From the NCBI GenBank assembly GCA_037892935.1, contig JAYXKI010000001.1, positions 4,278,001-4,342,000 of the forward strand: DNA of 64,000 nucleotides, in the 5' to 3' direction. Origin of the DNA: Phlebopus portentosus (lineage: Eukaryota > Basidiomycota > Agaricomycetes > Boletales > Boletinellaceae). Positions within the stretch are counted from its first letter, which is position 1. Each line of letters opens with the position of its first letter. This document shows, in pieces, positions 1 through 13,132 of this stretch. Below the pieces are notes generated by a model, which was not told the origin of the DNA, ran no database searches, and saw nothing but the letters and a program-made list of their open reading frames with translations. Position numbers and translations under genes: made by a program.

Positions 1-389
1 AATTTATTGGCGACATCATCCAAGATTGTGCCGAGCGAATGTGGGGGTGGGGTGACCCAGGGTGACCTGTAAAATGCATAGATTTACCGGGATCCGAATC
101 GGTTATACTGGTTACCTCAGACCGTGCCTTTCCAAGAACGGCTTTTCTGGTCTCTGATTCTAAATAAATAAAATCCGGGCCACTCGCTTCGTCCTTGCCT
201 CTCGTCCGTCTTGCCCTTTAACCATCACCTGCCTCTTTATCAACACCGGTGCCACCCGCCCTCCTCTCCCGCGCCATCGTCGACCATCTCCGAGCCAACC
301 TCGCGCAATCTCATACACATCTGCGTCTCGACTTAAGCTTCAATCTACGCGCTCTCCGATAACGTTTGCCACTCAAAAACACTCTCAAA
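1..389. other. 5' flank of the acetate transporter gene
   Basis: No gene seen. The stretch from about 180 to 389 is pyrimidine-rich with many CTC/TCC runs, as is usual for the promoter and leader of a strongly expressed fungal gene. An AT-rich run of AAATAAATAAA lies near 163-173. It most likely serves the gene starting at 390. Confidence 0.4.
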
Positions 390-1494
390 ATGGCCGACAT
401 TGAGAAACACGGAAACGGCGGTTCAGTTGGTCACCCAGGTGCGCCCAACCAGGATACATTCCCCATGGGCGCTGGCGGAACGGGAGGCCCACCCACTCTC
501 GGTGCCTCGGGCGTCCAGCAGCACTTCTACCAAGGAGGTCTGCCCCTTCGTACATTCGCCAACCCGGCACCTCTGTAAGTCTCCGCCAAGCTCTTCGTTC
601 CCCAGGCGTTTTCTGATGCTACTCTATTTCTATCTGTTTCATTCCGCCCGACGATGTGCCACCCGACGTGATGTTGATAACGTCCCTTGCTTTTGACGTG
701 ATCATTCTAGGGGTCTGTTCTCTTTCGCATCGACGACGTTCATCCTATCGTTGGTCAATGTCAATGCCCGAGGAGTTTCGACACCGAACGTGGTCGTCGG
801 TATGGCGCTCGCCTGCGGTGGACTCGCTCAGCTTCTCGCAGGCATGTGGGAATTTGCTGCGGGCAACACCTTCGGTGCAACCGGTGAGTAATGGACGCAT
901 ATATGATCACCACATGCATCTGGGAGGAGAATCTTTTTACGACTTCCCTGCGGTGCATTTGATGGGTGCATTTGATGTTTCATTTGCAAAATCCGCATCG
1001 CGCCGGATCGACGTGATTGACTGATGTGCTGACTAATCTCTAAATTTGTCAGCCTTCTCTTCTTATGGCGCTTTCTGGATCTCTTGGGCCGTGATAGAAA
1101 TTCCAGACTCTGGTGTCATTGCAGCCTATGACAATGAGGACGACTTGGCCAATGCCCTTGGTTTCTACCTTGCCGCTTGGTTCATGTTTACGTTCATGAT
1201 GCTGTACGTTTCTTTGCTCTTTTTTTTTCATATAACTCCTGATCCGTTCCATAGGATCGCATCTTTGCGCTCGAACGCCGGCCTCATCTCGCTGTTCTTC
1301 TTTTTGACCCTGACCTTCATGTTCCTCATGATTGCTGAGTTCACCGGTAATAACAGCGTTCATGAGACAGGCGGAGGATTGGAATCGTCACTGCAGCCAT
1401 TGCATACTATTGTGCATGTGCGAACTTGTTCTCGCGCGACTCCTCGTTCGTTTCGCTCCCTCTCTTGCCGATCCCCAAACCCCGTACGGCATGA
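390..1494 (+). CDS. ATO/GPR1/FUN34/YaaH-family acetate transporter (apparent 1-base frameshift)
   Basis: Plasma-membrane acetate/ammonium transporter of the Ady2/Ato type. Exons 390-574, 711-883, 1053-1203 and 1255-1494 join in frame. They give a soluble Gly-rich N-terminus followed by hydrophobic segments typical of the family, including GLFSFASTTFILSLVN, GMALACGGLAQLLAGMWEF, FGATAFSSYGAFWISWA and FFFLTLTFMFLMIAEF. The last helix, GIVTAAIAYYCACANLF, is encoded one frame away from the start of exon 4. One base is missing near 1376-1385, where TTGGAATC would need to read TTGGGAATC. In the shifted frame the protein ends at 1494 with a short Pro-rich tail; without the shift it runs into an unrelated tail ending at 1501. 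Start 390 is the first ATG (MADIEKHG) after a purine context. Identity is secure; whether the break is real is open. Confidence 0.85.
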
Positions 1495-1501
1495 TATGTG
1501 A

Positions 1502-2874
1502 TTGTCTACAATCTTCGCTACTAGCACTGTCCTTTCTTCCTTTTCATGACGATATGAAAATTCCCTTTGGTTCACGCCATCTTGGGTCCCACTTTCTTCC
1601 TATTACATTGTTTCCTTCGGTTATAATAGTCCTTTCGGATGGATGTCTGCACTTTGTCTTGCCCTGGAGTCGACAATCTCCAACACAATTTGAGTCGCAT
1701 TCTATTCTTGGCCTGTTAGTGTTGATTGTCCAACCTCTACTTTCGTTTCCTCCTGTGAAAGTGGCGAGTATTTCTTGTTCTGTGCATCCTTTACATCATT
1801 TCTCCGATCGTCATGTTCCTCTAGTAATTCTGTGTGTATGGTTTCTGCGAGTTATATCGCTGCCGATTGTACTCCTGTAGTTCTCACAAAAAGGTTACGA
1901 CATCTTGACTGCTAGATTTACTTACCTCGATGTGACAGAGCGGTGATGAATATCCCTTTCTAGGGAGCGAGCTCAGTATATTTAACGGAATCGTTCTTTC
2001 GTTAGAGCAGTCTACAAGGATGTTCCCTTCCTTTACTCGAATTTATATATTCCTTGAGTGTATTGATGATTATGAGATGGGGATTTTATCAAATCTGAAA
2101 AGTGAGAATCATATTATAAAACATTTTCCCTCTACGAGAGCATACGATCATGCCTAGCCAGAATATTCTGGTGACGGAGCACGAAGCGAGAGGGCGAGAA
2201 ACGTTGCCCTTCAGAAGAGAAGGATCGGAGTTATCCGAATAAATGCATACAGTACAATCCTCTTCAGCTTTTCTATCTCGATGGTAGGCTTCATTATGAA
2301 GAGGGAGGAATTATGAACCAATGAGCCTCGGAATGTTTACAAGAGCATGCAGTGCAAATACGTGCAGAAATAGCATCTGAATAGCTTTGGCGGGGAGATT
2401 ATCTCGCTGTGCATAGATTGCGTTTAAAGAGTTGTTAGATGAGATCATATATGATATCGATATTACGCCGGTGAAGAGTGTAAGGTTCAAGGATAGTGCA
2501 TTCGGCCGTTTATGAGAGAAGCTTCTCTTCGAGATCAGATATGAAACGAAACTTAAGGGTGATGGTTCTAGTGGGATGGAATCAGTGTGCGTAGCCGTGG
2601 AAAGAGTCATGATAAAATGGCTGATGACTCACGATGAGCACAGGATCTATGGCATGCCTGGAAGTAGGGAGGTCCGGGATGTGCTGTATTCTGGTCAATT
2701 CCAGTTCAAGGGAGAGCTTGTGGTGGTAATAACCAGATTTAAACTCCGACTGAAATGAGGTGATCATGATCGTCACAACAGGACTCACGACACATAACGC
2801 AGTCCGTCGCTTGTAGACGACGACGGCGGCGAGCGACCGCTAAACACCGCTTATTCCATCGACGAAGCACGAAA
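1502..2874. other. intergenic, no gene seen
   Basis: About 1.4 kb between two genes on the plus strand. Reading frames are short and unlike proteins. The first part is presumably the 3' UTR and terminator of the transporter gene; the last 200 bases hold the promoter of ATG4. Confidence 0.4.
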
Positions 2875-5800
2875 ATGAACAACAACAAGCCGCCACGCGC
2901 ACCCCCGACGCCGGCACCAACGCCTGGGCCGGGACAACACGAGCAGCAACAACAGCGGTCGAAGCTGCCCAAGTTCCTCCAGAAGTCGACGACGCGGGAT
3001 CGGAGCAAGTCCGTGATCGACCCTATAATGCAGCACAGCGGTGGTAGTGGTAGCGTGGATAGTGGCGTCGCGAGCTCCTCGTCGTCTGGGTCTATGTCAA
3101 TGTCTGCGGGGAGTCCGACCGGCGAGACGTCCTCATCCTCTGGTGCCGCACGACATCGCGGAGATCGCAAAACGAGCAAGCAGAAGGGTACACTGAAGGA
3201 GCTCAAGGACGAGCGGATAGGCCAGATTGCTCATGGCCAGCACTCTGGGCGCGAGTGCGAGCTGGTCGACGATGGAGAGGGCGATATGCCTGTTATCATC
3301 GAGCCGGATAGTGCTACCAATTCGCCTACCAGCTCCCGCTCGCGCACACGGTCCGAGCGACCGCTCAGCGCGTCTTCTTCGGACTCGCACCCTGCTGTCA
3401 ACTACTACCCTGGCCATTCGGCGCAGCGCATACCAGAGCCGAGCATGGGCTCCCGTCTCTCTGGCTGGTTCTCACATACCTTCAGCACCTCATCGACAGA
3501 CCTGTCTCTGCCGAATATACTTGCAAACACTACGCCCGTGATGGGCGCGTCGAAATCAAAATCAGGCGGTGGTGGTGGTGGCGGCCTCGGTATTCTCACT
3601 GCTGCGAGGCATGGAAAGGGACACCTCGACAAGGCTATGCGATACTTGCTCGACAGCGACGCTACTCCTGACAAGTCCGCGGACCCTATCTGGCTCCTGG
3701 GTGTGCAACATCCCGGTTACGAGCCTCCACCTCCACCCCCGCCTTCCGCTTCTCCGCCTCCGTCGTCCGGACGACGGAGTTCGCTTGATATTCGTCGGAC
3801 GACTTCTATTCGTAACTCTGTTTCATCACTGCGGGGCGCGACGTCCTCACCAGAACCAACCATGATGCATCAACAGAAAATGGCTGGTGCCCAGTGGCCA
3901 CCAGGCTTCTACTCTGATTTCACATCGCGAATTTGGCTTACGTATCGGACTCATTATACTCCCATTCGAGATCAGACGCTGGCACAACTCGAGGCCGAAG
4001 CCAGTGGACAACTACCTCCGCAGCCTATTTCCGCTTCACCTCGTAGATGGAATATTTTAGGAGGTGGAGAGAAGGGCTGGACGAGCGATTCTGGGTGGGG
4101 ATGTATGCTCCGAACGGGCCAATCATTACTTGCGAATGCACTCATTCATCTTCATCTCGGACGTGGTGCGTATTTCCCTGGGTTCTCAAACCCCTTGATC
4201 AATGCTCTATTGACATAATTGCCCCAGACTGGCGCCGACCTCCGCACCCTGTTTATACGGCGGACTACGCCACCTACGTCAAGATACTCACATGGTTTTT
4301 TGACTCTACAGATGTCCATTGCCCCTTCAGTGTCCATAGAATGGCTCTAGCAGGCAAAGAATTAGGAAAAGACGTTGGCCAGTGGTTTGGCCCCAGCACA
4401 GCTTCAGGTGCTATCAAGTACGTCTTATTGTTACAATTTTACCGAGGTCGAGACCTATTGTTTATCCGGCCTCCTAAACGCCGCTGTTTCTCTGTCAACG
4501 CGCGTGCATATGTCATGAGAACATAACATTTTACTTATTACGTCTTCCTTAGGACACTTGTTAATGCCTATGCTGAGGCTGGGCTCGGCGTATCCGTGGC
4601 TACGGATGGTGTTGTATATGAAACAGATGTGCTGGCAGCGTCGAACGCTGGTCCCTACATGTACAGACCTTCGCGAATTGGGACATCCTCACCAACTGCA
4701 AGACGCCGCCGGAGTGCGCAGCAGCAGCTACAGCAACAACAGCGACAACAACAGAGCCTGATGTCTATTTGGGGACAACGGCCCGTGTTGGTCCTCGTTG
4801 GAATCAGACTCGGGATTGATTGTGTCAATCCGATTTACTATGATGCTGTCAAGGTATGTTATGTTCTTTGATGAATCTAGAAATGGAAATGACTGAACTG
4901 TTCGATCAAAGGCCTTGTTTGCCTTCCCTCAGTCCGTTGGTATCGCTGGTGGCCGTCCATCCTCGTCATACTATTTCGTTGGTGTACAAGCGGACAACCT
5001 ATTCTACCTTGATCCGCATCATACACGTCCCAGTGTGCCTTTCCGACCCCCACCCTCAAACTTCGAAGCGCAGACACTTCCTCGGAATTTCAATCACACT
5101 CCGTCGTCTCCAGCCGACTCGCCTCCGTCTTCATACCGAGAACCTTTCACGATACCCGGATCAAGCTCATCTCGACACGTCAAAGCTTCGTCATCCGCTT
5201 CTTCGTACGTTTCGCAGTCACGCATCTCGCCGTCGACTTCGCAAGGTTCTGTGTCTGTTTCGGGGCAGAGCAGTTACGGAGGACTGGATCCTATTCAGGA
5301 GCATTACATAACGGCGTATTCACCGATGGAGCTGCGCACATTCCATTGTGACCGCGTGCGCAAGATGCCCTTATCAAGCCTTGATCCGAGTATGTTAATT
5401 GGATTTCTGTGCCGCGACGAGCGAGATTGGAGGGATTTGAGGGAAAGGGTTACTGAGGTACGAGAGCTTTCTCTTGTTCCTAATATACATAGCCTGATAG
5501 TTTAATATAGATGTCAAGAAAATACAAAACGATATTCGCGATACAAGACGAGCCACCATCATGGCCGTCAGATTCAGACGAGATGGGAATGGAGTCTGTG
5601 TCGGACGTAGATATCGATATGGATGAGCCCGCCGACTCTTTCTCTTTGTCTCGGGAGCCAGAAGGCGAAGATCTTGGAGAGGGAGAGGGTTCTGATAATG
5701 CTGATGCCGGCAGACGGTCAGCTGGGCGCGAAGAGAGCAAAAGTCGACAAAGTGAAGAAGTAACAACGGAGGAAGATCTTGTTGGACCAATCACGCCAGG

Positions 5801-6682
5801 TCCTTCATCTGCCACTCAGCGGTTCGAGGACCAGCAAGACCAGCAAATGTCGAAGCTGGAAGAGTCGGTGAAGGGGGTGGACCTCGAGGAAGACTTGTTA
5901 GGTGACGACGAAGAATGGGTAGACACCGAGCCTGATCCGAATTGCCTGCTCCAACACCACGACCGCGCGAGGCGCCGAACTTCCCTGTATTGCCTATTAC
6001 AATGGCCAACTCGACTGCTACGACAGCCTCATACGTTTCTGCGTCGACCTCTGTCAGCAGCCTTCAGATTCCGCAGGAGTTCGAGTCGGGAAGCAGGAAA
6101 GGGAGTCCTAGCGGAACGAGCGAACCAAAGAAGGATGAGGATAAGGAGAATAAACGGAAGGGTACCAAGATGCGGTCATCAAGGTCAACAGGCAAGCGCG
6201 AGGCATCGATGTCGAAATCAGCTTCTCAAGGACAAGAGAAGGAGAAGGAATTTGTTCCGTTCCCTGTCGTGGATGACCGTGAGCCGGATGACGAGGACTT
6301 CCACGTTCTGTCTTCCCACCCTGAGTTATCCACAGCTAGTGGGGCCTCGCAATCCGGTTTCAACCAGCAACGGAGACGAAGAACAGGCAGTGGAGAGAGC
6401 CAAAACAGGACACCCCTCGCGAGTGTTGTGGCTCAAGCTGATTCAAGTCTCAGCTTGAACCGTGGCACCAATGGCAACGATAACGGATCCGACAACCCGG
6501 GCAGCAACGGGAATGGGAACGGTTATGGGTACGTGCACGGTTATACCAGCGAGAACGGCACCGCGGTAAGTGGGACGGGTTATCGAATACGAAACGTGTT
6601 TGCGCGCGATGGAGGCCGGACGCAGAGCGGTGGCGTACGCGGAATCGTTGCGTCTGACCTGGACGATGCGAGCGATTCTTAG
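2875..6682 (+). CDS. ATG4: ATG4 cysteine protease (autophagy, peptidase C54), long form with apparent 1-base frameshift
   Basis: Cytosolic protease that trims and later delipidates ATG8. Exons: 2875-4165, 4228-4417, 4553-4853, 4912-5457 and 5511-6682. A Ser/Pro-rich N-terminal region of about 330 residues precedes the peptidase core. The core starts at [20 protein letters not shown] and has the catalytic Cys in [12 protein letters not shown]. It continues with FGPSTASG and a Gln-rich loop, and has the Asp/His pair in [11 protein letters not shown]; an acidic C-terminal part follows. The acidic segment ([12 protein letters not shown]) and the remaining Ser-rich tail ([16 protein letters not shown] and on, to 6682) lie in different frames. 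One base appears missing near 5938-5945. The protease core is unaffected. Both extensions are much longer than in yeast ATG4; long disordered tails are plausible for basidiomycete ATG4 but I cannot compare lengths here. Confidence 0.93.
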
Positions 6683-9113
6683 CTGATACGTTTACGAACC
6701 CGCATCAAACTCGTCTTCCTGCCTCATGGTGTTTGTTTCGCTTCTGTCCGTCTCGCCTCCTATCGTGGATAATTTCTCATAATACCTTCTGAAGAACCGA
6801 TTCTCTATTCCACCTCGCATTGCATACCTGTATCTATACGCGCAGTGTCCCCATTTCCGCTCCTCTACTTTGTCTGTTTCCTTCTCTTGTTACCTCAAGT
6901 TTCGTCCGGCTGGCCTGACGCAGTAGTAATAAATGATTCCATGCCTTGTACGATTCTCTTTCAGTATTTATATAGGGGATAAGCACACAGCCTCGATACC
7001 ACCTCCCCAGCCCTGTACACTCTTGTCCATGTATGTACGCGCATTTGGCTTTACGAGCCCGTCAGGTAGCTCTGACCGGTGGTCTTTTCTTATCGTATTT
7101 TGCCTGTCTGTTTTCTTCACGGTGCCTTCCGTTTGCCCTTGTTTCAATGTGCACTATTACCAAGAACCTTTGTCGCAATTTCGATTTATCCACGCTGTCA
7201 TGGTGAAGGCTAGATTTGACAGAATCAAGCTATCGATTTCTATCCAGATAATTTTCTCCCGCTGTTGCGGATCTCGTACTCCCGTTTCTCGTCCCTTTGT
7301 GTTGCAGGACTATGGGACCCTGCAGTGCCAAATCTGCAATCCTCACCCAGCCGTTCTGATTGAGAACAGTGCTCCTGCATTTCTCCGCTGTCGTGAATTG
7401 GCATTGTGCAGCTTCATTACATAACCGGACTCAAGACGGATTTGATACCTCCCACGAATGAGTGAGAGTATCATATCTTCTTCTGTCCTCTACGACTCCT
7501 ATTATCCGTTTTATCTCTTCAAAAAAAAAAAAAAAAAAAACTCTTTGTGTGCATGTTCTTCTCTCTTGAGGCTATCCTAACTCTGCACAGGAGGCATCCG
7601 AAGCGAGAGTTTGGTTTGTCGAATAACTTTGCTTCCGGTTTATGGCATGGCCATTTTCATTTTCAAATCTGCACTTGTATGACCACATAATGCCGACGGT
7701 CGAAGATTGTTTAGGTCTGTTTGTGACGCATCACTACAGGCATATGCAACATCCTAGGGAGACATATCGGCCCGCAAATCAATACGAAGGGGATAGACGT
7801 CAAGCCCAAGGGCGTAACCAGTCCTCTTCTGTGAATCTGTGCAAAATAGGGATGGCCGGGCTCTGTAAATCAGACTCGTGATGCTTCTTTTTGTAGATAT
7901 GTTGCTGCTTCCGCTGCGCCTCAATCTCGTGCACGGTATTGCATTTTTTCCCACATTACGATCTTCCCTTTTCTCTTTCAACATTTCCTACAATGAGTAT
8001 GGTACTGAACAGGAACCAGGACGAACGTCTGCATAGGAGAAAGCTTCCTCCAAACCTGAATGATGTGCTCATGTAGTTCTTCTCTTTAGAAATTCGTGCG
8101 CACTGTGAAACACGCCGCTTCCAGCACAACCCCTAAGGGCTTGGGTGATCAAGCCAGAGAAGAGAGATGCTATTGAAGCGGAGGCTCAGCCTAGAGGAAC
8201 GTGAGTGTCCAATTTTTACCATAAGAATGTTGCATGTACTCGATTGATTCTGATCCGATTGCTGTAGCCCGGAAGTTCGTTGACTTGGTTACTGACGTCT
8301 TCTAGGTTGAGTACTATAGCTCGTTTGTTTATCACAAAATATTTTGCATGCTTTGCTTTTGAGATAGGTTCAAAACCTTGTGATCTGCACCTCAGACATT
8401 TGGTCGATTACGTGAACGGCACTAAATCCGCTATCGTCTAGACTCGTGTTGACTTGCTGTTTTGACCAGGATGACCCTCAAAGAACTGGTTGAACTTGCA
8501 GAAAGTGGGCTTGCACTTTATCTCTCTGCGATATCTCACTGCGATATTGATGCTCCTAGATCTTCAATGGGTGGCCAATCGCAGAGTAGAGAAATTTTTT
8601 TGAAAAAAAAAAGTTGTTCGCAAATATTACAGTAAATATATCAAAAAGCAAGCGTGGAGGGAGGAGCCTTGTACGTGGAGATTGCTTTATATCAGTTCCC
8701 GTATGTGAATATCTTATCTATCTGAGACAGGGATATTTGAGCTTTTGGGTCGTATGCGCAAGGTAAACCCACACAGAGCTCCTACGGCTGCAAAAGCTCG
8801 CTGACATCCGGTAAGATCTATTTGTACTTGAGTCTCTTGGAATCACGATTCTTACGGAAACCAATTTGCAGTTCCTAGTCAAGTATATCGGAGACTATCA
8901 TGTTGATTTTTGGAGTGCTTAGTTTCTCGAGACTCGCATAACTTGATGAATTAAATGGGTGAACGTTACTATAAGTGCAAATCAGATCATGGCAAGAAAT
9001 AGTCTTAACGTTTCCAACTGTTTTAGTTCTGGAGCTCTCTCGAATAAGAGATTCTGCTCAGCGGCAATACACTGATAGTTTATTTTATGCAGTCTTTGCT
9101 TATTCATACTTAA
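6683..9113. other. intergenic, no gene seen
   Basis: About 2.4 kb between convergent genes. It holds a run of about 20 A at 7520-7540, AT-rich stretches near 8600-8650 and no reading frame that resembles a protein on either strand. Confidence 0.4.
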
Positions 9114-10841
9114 TCATACACAATGCGCGATCAGTCTTTCTGGATGTTCAACGTACCCGCGCCAGCATTCTACGAATGCAGCGAGTTCTGCACCTTCTAC
9201 GACACGATGGTCGGCACTCCAGCTCGCGCCGACCTTGAGCCGTCTTTCACCATCTCTCTCTTCGTCTCGTACCCATTTTGCGCGACCGATCGCTATGATT
9301 GCGACGCCGCCACCAGGTACGAGTACGGGACTTGCGAACTCGCCGTTCCCGATTGCGCCGACGTTGGAGACGGTTATAGTCCCGCCTGTACGTGGCATCT
9401 CTTGGGGTCCAAGTCCGCAGGGTGTACGCCTCCCTAGCGCGGAAAGATGAGAGAGCCGAGACGCAATGCTGTAGACTGAGTGGGAAGAGACACGTTGAAT
9501 AGTCGGAGTGTAGAGCCCACTCGGAGTGGACAGTGCAATGCTAACGTCTGTATGAGGACGGACAGTCAGGGTCGGTTTTGCTGAACCGGAATCCGCTTCC
9601 GCAGAACTAGATCCGGGCGTGATAGACGAGCGGAAGAGTGGCCATTCGTGCATAGCGAGTGAAAGTGTCTTCAGAAGGAATGGAAGGTATGTTAGGCGTG
9701 AGTATTTTCCGGTCGGTGGTACGTCCGGGGGTGCAGGTGGCGGATGGATTGCTGAGGGGCTGACCGCCATAGGTCTTTCTGGAGTCGGGTCTAGGAGGTA
9801 ATGCGGGGGTATATATGAATTGAGGACAGGTATTAAAGAGTGCAGTGCCGTCAGGTCTAAGTAGGTGGAGTAACTATTTGTCATATATTAGCGAGCGCAG
9901 AAGGACCAACAAATATTTGCCTACCCGAAGTGAGGAATTTCAAGACTCTGGGAAATGTAGTGAATACAAGAGAAATATGTAACAAATGAATAGTACTCAC
10001 CTTTACCATGGCTTTCCACATTGTATGTCTGGTTCGGCCTAATTCTACAATGACTTCGCCATCAGTAGGAGATTGGGTAGCTGAAGCGCCGTGAGAAGAA
10101 ACGCGGGATAGAAACTGTTCTACGTCTCTCTTTTCGATTCGACCACCCTTCCCAGAGCCTGGAGCAAGTAAAGACAAGTCCACACCTCGTTCCTTTGCAA
10201 AGTGTCGGACCGAAGGGAGAGCGAGCACGGAGGCCGGATCGGACTTGCGCTGACTGGTTAGATTCTGAGAACGAGGATCAAGCGGGTGTAATGAGCGCTC
10301 AGCCTGAGCGGAAGAGCTGACATGTTCTTTGACATAGCTAGTGTCTTGAAAGGGAGAATCGCTATAGTGCTCTTCTTGGAGATCTATCTAGTTTTGTCAT
10401 TGTTGGTATCCTCAGTTTCTTCCGGCCTCTCGTCAACAACCTCGATCAGGCATAGGTTCTCTCCGACCTTTGCAACCTCGCCCTCCTTGACGAGAAGCTC
10501 TCTCACAATGCCTTGGAACGGACTCGTTATTTCGACGCTGGCTTTGTCACTTTGTACCTCGCATAATGGGTCAAACATTTGGACTTCGCTAGAGGCCTTC
10601 ACATTCCTAGCTCGCAATAACGGAGCTTCAGATCAGACATGCCGACTGATAGGTTATGTGGATTCTGGACGAACCATCGGATGACCTCGCACTCCGTGAT
10701 TCCCTCCCCAATGTCTGCTAGTTTGAAAGGCTGCACGACCTTACGTGCCGCCCAAACGGAGGACCGATGGAAATGTCGGGCGAGGGAAGGACGTCGTGTG
10801 ATTATTCGTTGAAGATAGTGGCTAGGGAGCTTCAAAACCAT
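9114..10841 (-). CDS. dihydrolipoamide branched-chain acyltransferase (E2 of BCKDH), mitochondrial
   Basis: E2 core of the branched-chain 2-oxoacid dehydrogenase complex; carries acyl groups on lipoate in the mitochondrial matrix. Five exons (10675-10841, 10441-10606, 10001-10387, 9925-9947, 9114-9873) sum to 500 residues with consistent phases. An Arg-rich mitochondrial presequence (ITRRPSLARHFHRSS) is followed by the lipoyl domain (KLADIGEGITECEVIRW; lipoyl-Lys in CEVQSDKASVEITSP). Next comes a peripheral-subunit-binding domain (LALPSVRHFAKERGVDLSLL), then the catalytic domain. The fourth exon is only 23 bases and supplies SLEIPHFG, a conserved piece. The catalytic motif reads DHRVVEGAEL, so the usual HxxxDG has Glu for Asp. 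LipB, about 7 kb away on the other strand, belongs to the pathway that lipoylates such proteins. Confidence 0.93.
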
Positions 10842-12680
10842 CGCTAGACTTCGCGCCTGCGCGCCTGTGCCGTTCTTCGCTAAGTCTGAAGTCCACAGAG
10901 GCGCTCGTCGCTGTTGGAAAGAAAAAGCACTCCATGGTCCGTACCGAAGACCATCCAGGTCAAATGAGTGATCGCATGTCAGGTGGTCGTGTGGTGCGTC
11001 GATCTGAAGTTACATAATATTATCCCATTCAGGGATCGACGCTTTTACACTTGAAGTTGCTCCTCTTCAGATTAGATTACGCCAACAGAACTTAACAGTC
11101 AGAGCTGAATGCTCGCGGAGCTCAACGCTGTCACCTGGAATTTATGAATAAGGCAAGTTGCAAGTGAAAAGCGACTGTCTCATGCCGAGACTACGAATTG
11201 ATCCCTGGAGTCGGCAGCGCATAACTTGCTCTGCTTTGTTTACGAGACAAGAAAGCCACACGAGACGGTATTTGAATTTGAAAGCTTTAGACGCTAGGTC
11301 ATTGATATGATGTGATGACTACGTCTGACATACTTCAGGCTGAATGCGTAGCAACCAATATTCTTCAGCGGATTAGTATTCTGCCAGTGCTGCTCTGCAC
11401 TGTCACAGCTTATATGCATCCATTATATCTCAAGGGCCACCGCGTTATGCAGCTAGGTATAAGTCTACCCGCTTTAGCACTACCGCATGGCGCAGGTCAT
11501 GCGAATAGTTCAATGAACCGTGAATGTCAGTGAGTCTCGGTTAGACTCACACGACCAGAGCCATGGAGTAGATGCCATGCAGATGCAGCAGATCCTGACA
11601 GGTTTCCCAAGCATATGGACTGCAGAAAAATGGTCCTCTAGATTCTTCTGAATGGCTGGTAGACTGGACAAGACCGACGTCCGGTGCGCATCCCTATGCA
11701 TCTTGACTAGCTAGTAAACGGAGGCCAAGGAAGTGACTTGACTCGAGACGACATTTCTAATTGAGTATTATATTTGTGGATGTGTGCAAACTACTGTGGA
11801 ATTGGAGATTTTCTAGAACATCCTTTTCATGAGGTCGGGCGTCCATCCGAACCCCAGAAGCCGGGCCGGCCAGACCTGTCTGTCTTCGAAAATTCAACAT
11901 CAGCTGTACTGTACCACGGCGTCGTCGTTCCTCCTCGTACCTCCACCATCTTTTCTGCGCGGAATACCTAGGTGAAAATGATTTCATTCAGGTCCACTGC
12001 TCGAGCTATTCTCCGCGTCCAAGGAGTATGCAGGTATGAATAACCGGCATCATCAATGCTCCGACGCGGATCTAAGGACTGCACCACCGTGGGGACAACG
12101 GAACTCAGTATAGCTGTATAATTCAGGTCGACTGAAGGCAAGTTGCTCAGAGACAATCACATGTATTGCTGAGGCATCAATCAGTAAATGGACCGTGCGT
12201 CACTACGCTGCTTTCGGTGCCGGCGTACGTACATCCGAAACGGCGAGCGATGCAACGGAATTCTTTGTGCCTGGCACCTGTTCGACCTACTGGCCACCGC
12301 TTTATATAAAAAATACATCTTTTCTCATGCCTGCGACTTCATCGCCTGACTTCTAGCTTAAGTTTGGTCATCTGCAGCCTTATCAGAAATATGGTGTGCT
12401 GCAGAAGAGGCACCGCCAAGACCTACTTGGCGGACTTCCAAAATTCTCATCAAGCTGAATTTGGCTCCGTGTCAGATTGATTGCCTCCGTCGCACAGCTT
12501 CAAAAGACACTATGAATATGCTCCGTGGGCGCCACCAAAATCTACGCGGGCCGGGTCTTGGACGTGATATAAATCCAGCCCTGCTGTACTCATTGAACTC
12601 CCCATATCCGCAAAAATCGACCTCTTCCTCTCGCAAACCTCTTGCCGCCCTACGCTTCGCTTCGTGACTCTCGTCAAACC
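10842..12680. other. intergenic, no gene seen
   Basis: About 1.8 kb between divergent genes. The translations are short and non-repetitive and no domain is recognised. The last 150 bases before 12681 are pyrimidine-rich and follow a possible TATA at about 12300 (TATATAAAAAAT). Confidence 0.4.
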
Positions 12681-13132
12681 ATGCTGAATCTACCCATCCC
12701 GCACACTCGTTCTTCGAACTCTCGCGTAAGAAGCATTGTGGTACGTTGATTTCTGTCGTTCAGATTTCCCCCTTTGCTCGAGCTCACATCGACTTTTCAG
12801 TCCTCGTCCACAGCGTCATCGTCATCATGGAGACTATCACGGCTCCCAGGAATTCGTCCTTCTCTTGATTCCGATATGGTACGTTTCACTCATTCGATCC
12901 AATCGCACCGATCGGATCATTGACGTCTCATGCTATATATGTCTAGAAACGCAACAGTTCCGACTCGTCTCAATTCACACTATCTTCAACTTCGAGCAAT
13001 TATGTTAGTGTTAACCTATCTATACCTTGTCGACCCAGTCATTTATTGTATTCGTATTATACATAGGCAGAAGACTTGGACGACGACAATATGTCATGGG
13101 GACCTGTATCCCGGAAGAAGAAGCAATTATAG
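12681..13132 (+). CDS. small intron-rich protein, DDDNMSWG family, copy 1
   Basis: Not recognised. Four exons (12681-12740, 12801-12878, 12947-13003, 13067-13132) separated by phase-0 introns with good GTACGT or GTTAGT donors and CAG/TAG acceptors give 86 residues. The protein begins MLNLPIPHTRSS, then has a Ser-rich exon (SSSTASSSSWRLSRL, ending SDM). An exon starting KRNSSDSS follows, and the last exon reads AEDLDDDNMSWGPVSRKKKQL apart from one extra residue limit, that is acidic, NMSWG, basic. There is no signal peptide, membrane segment, Cys or CaaX end. The acidic-then-basic tail could act in the nucleus, but that is inference. What makes it a gene is the match in exon lengths and sequence to the copy at 22811-23216 and the weaker match at 18781-19392. 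Confidence 0.75.

Noticed and set aside
7519..7541. A20 run as a retroposed poly(A) tail
   Set aside because: No target duplication or coding relic is found upstream of it.
12681..13132. Small-gene family as mating pheromone precursors
   Set aside because: Size fits, but none of the three proteins ends in a CaaX motif; they end KKKQL, CRLW and KHRS, and pheromone genes are not split into four phase-0 exons.
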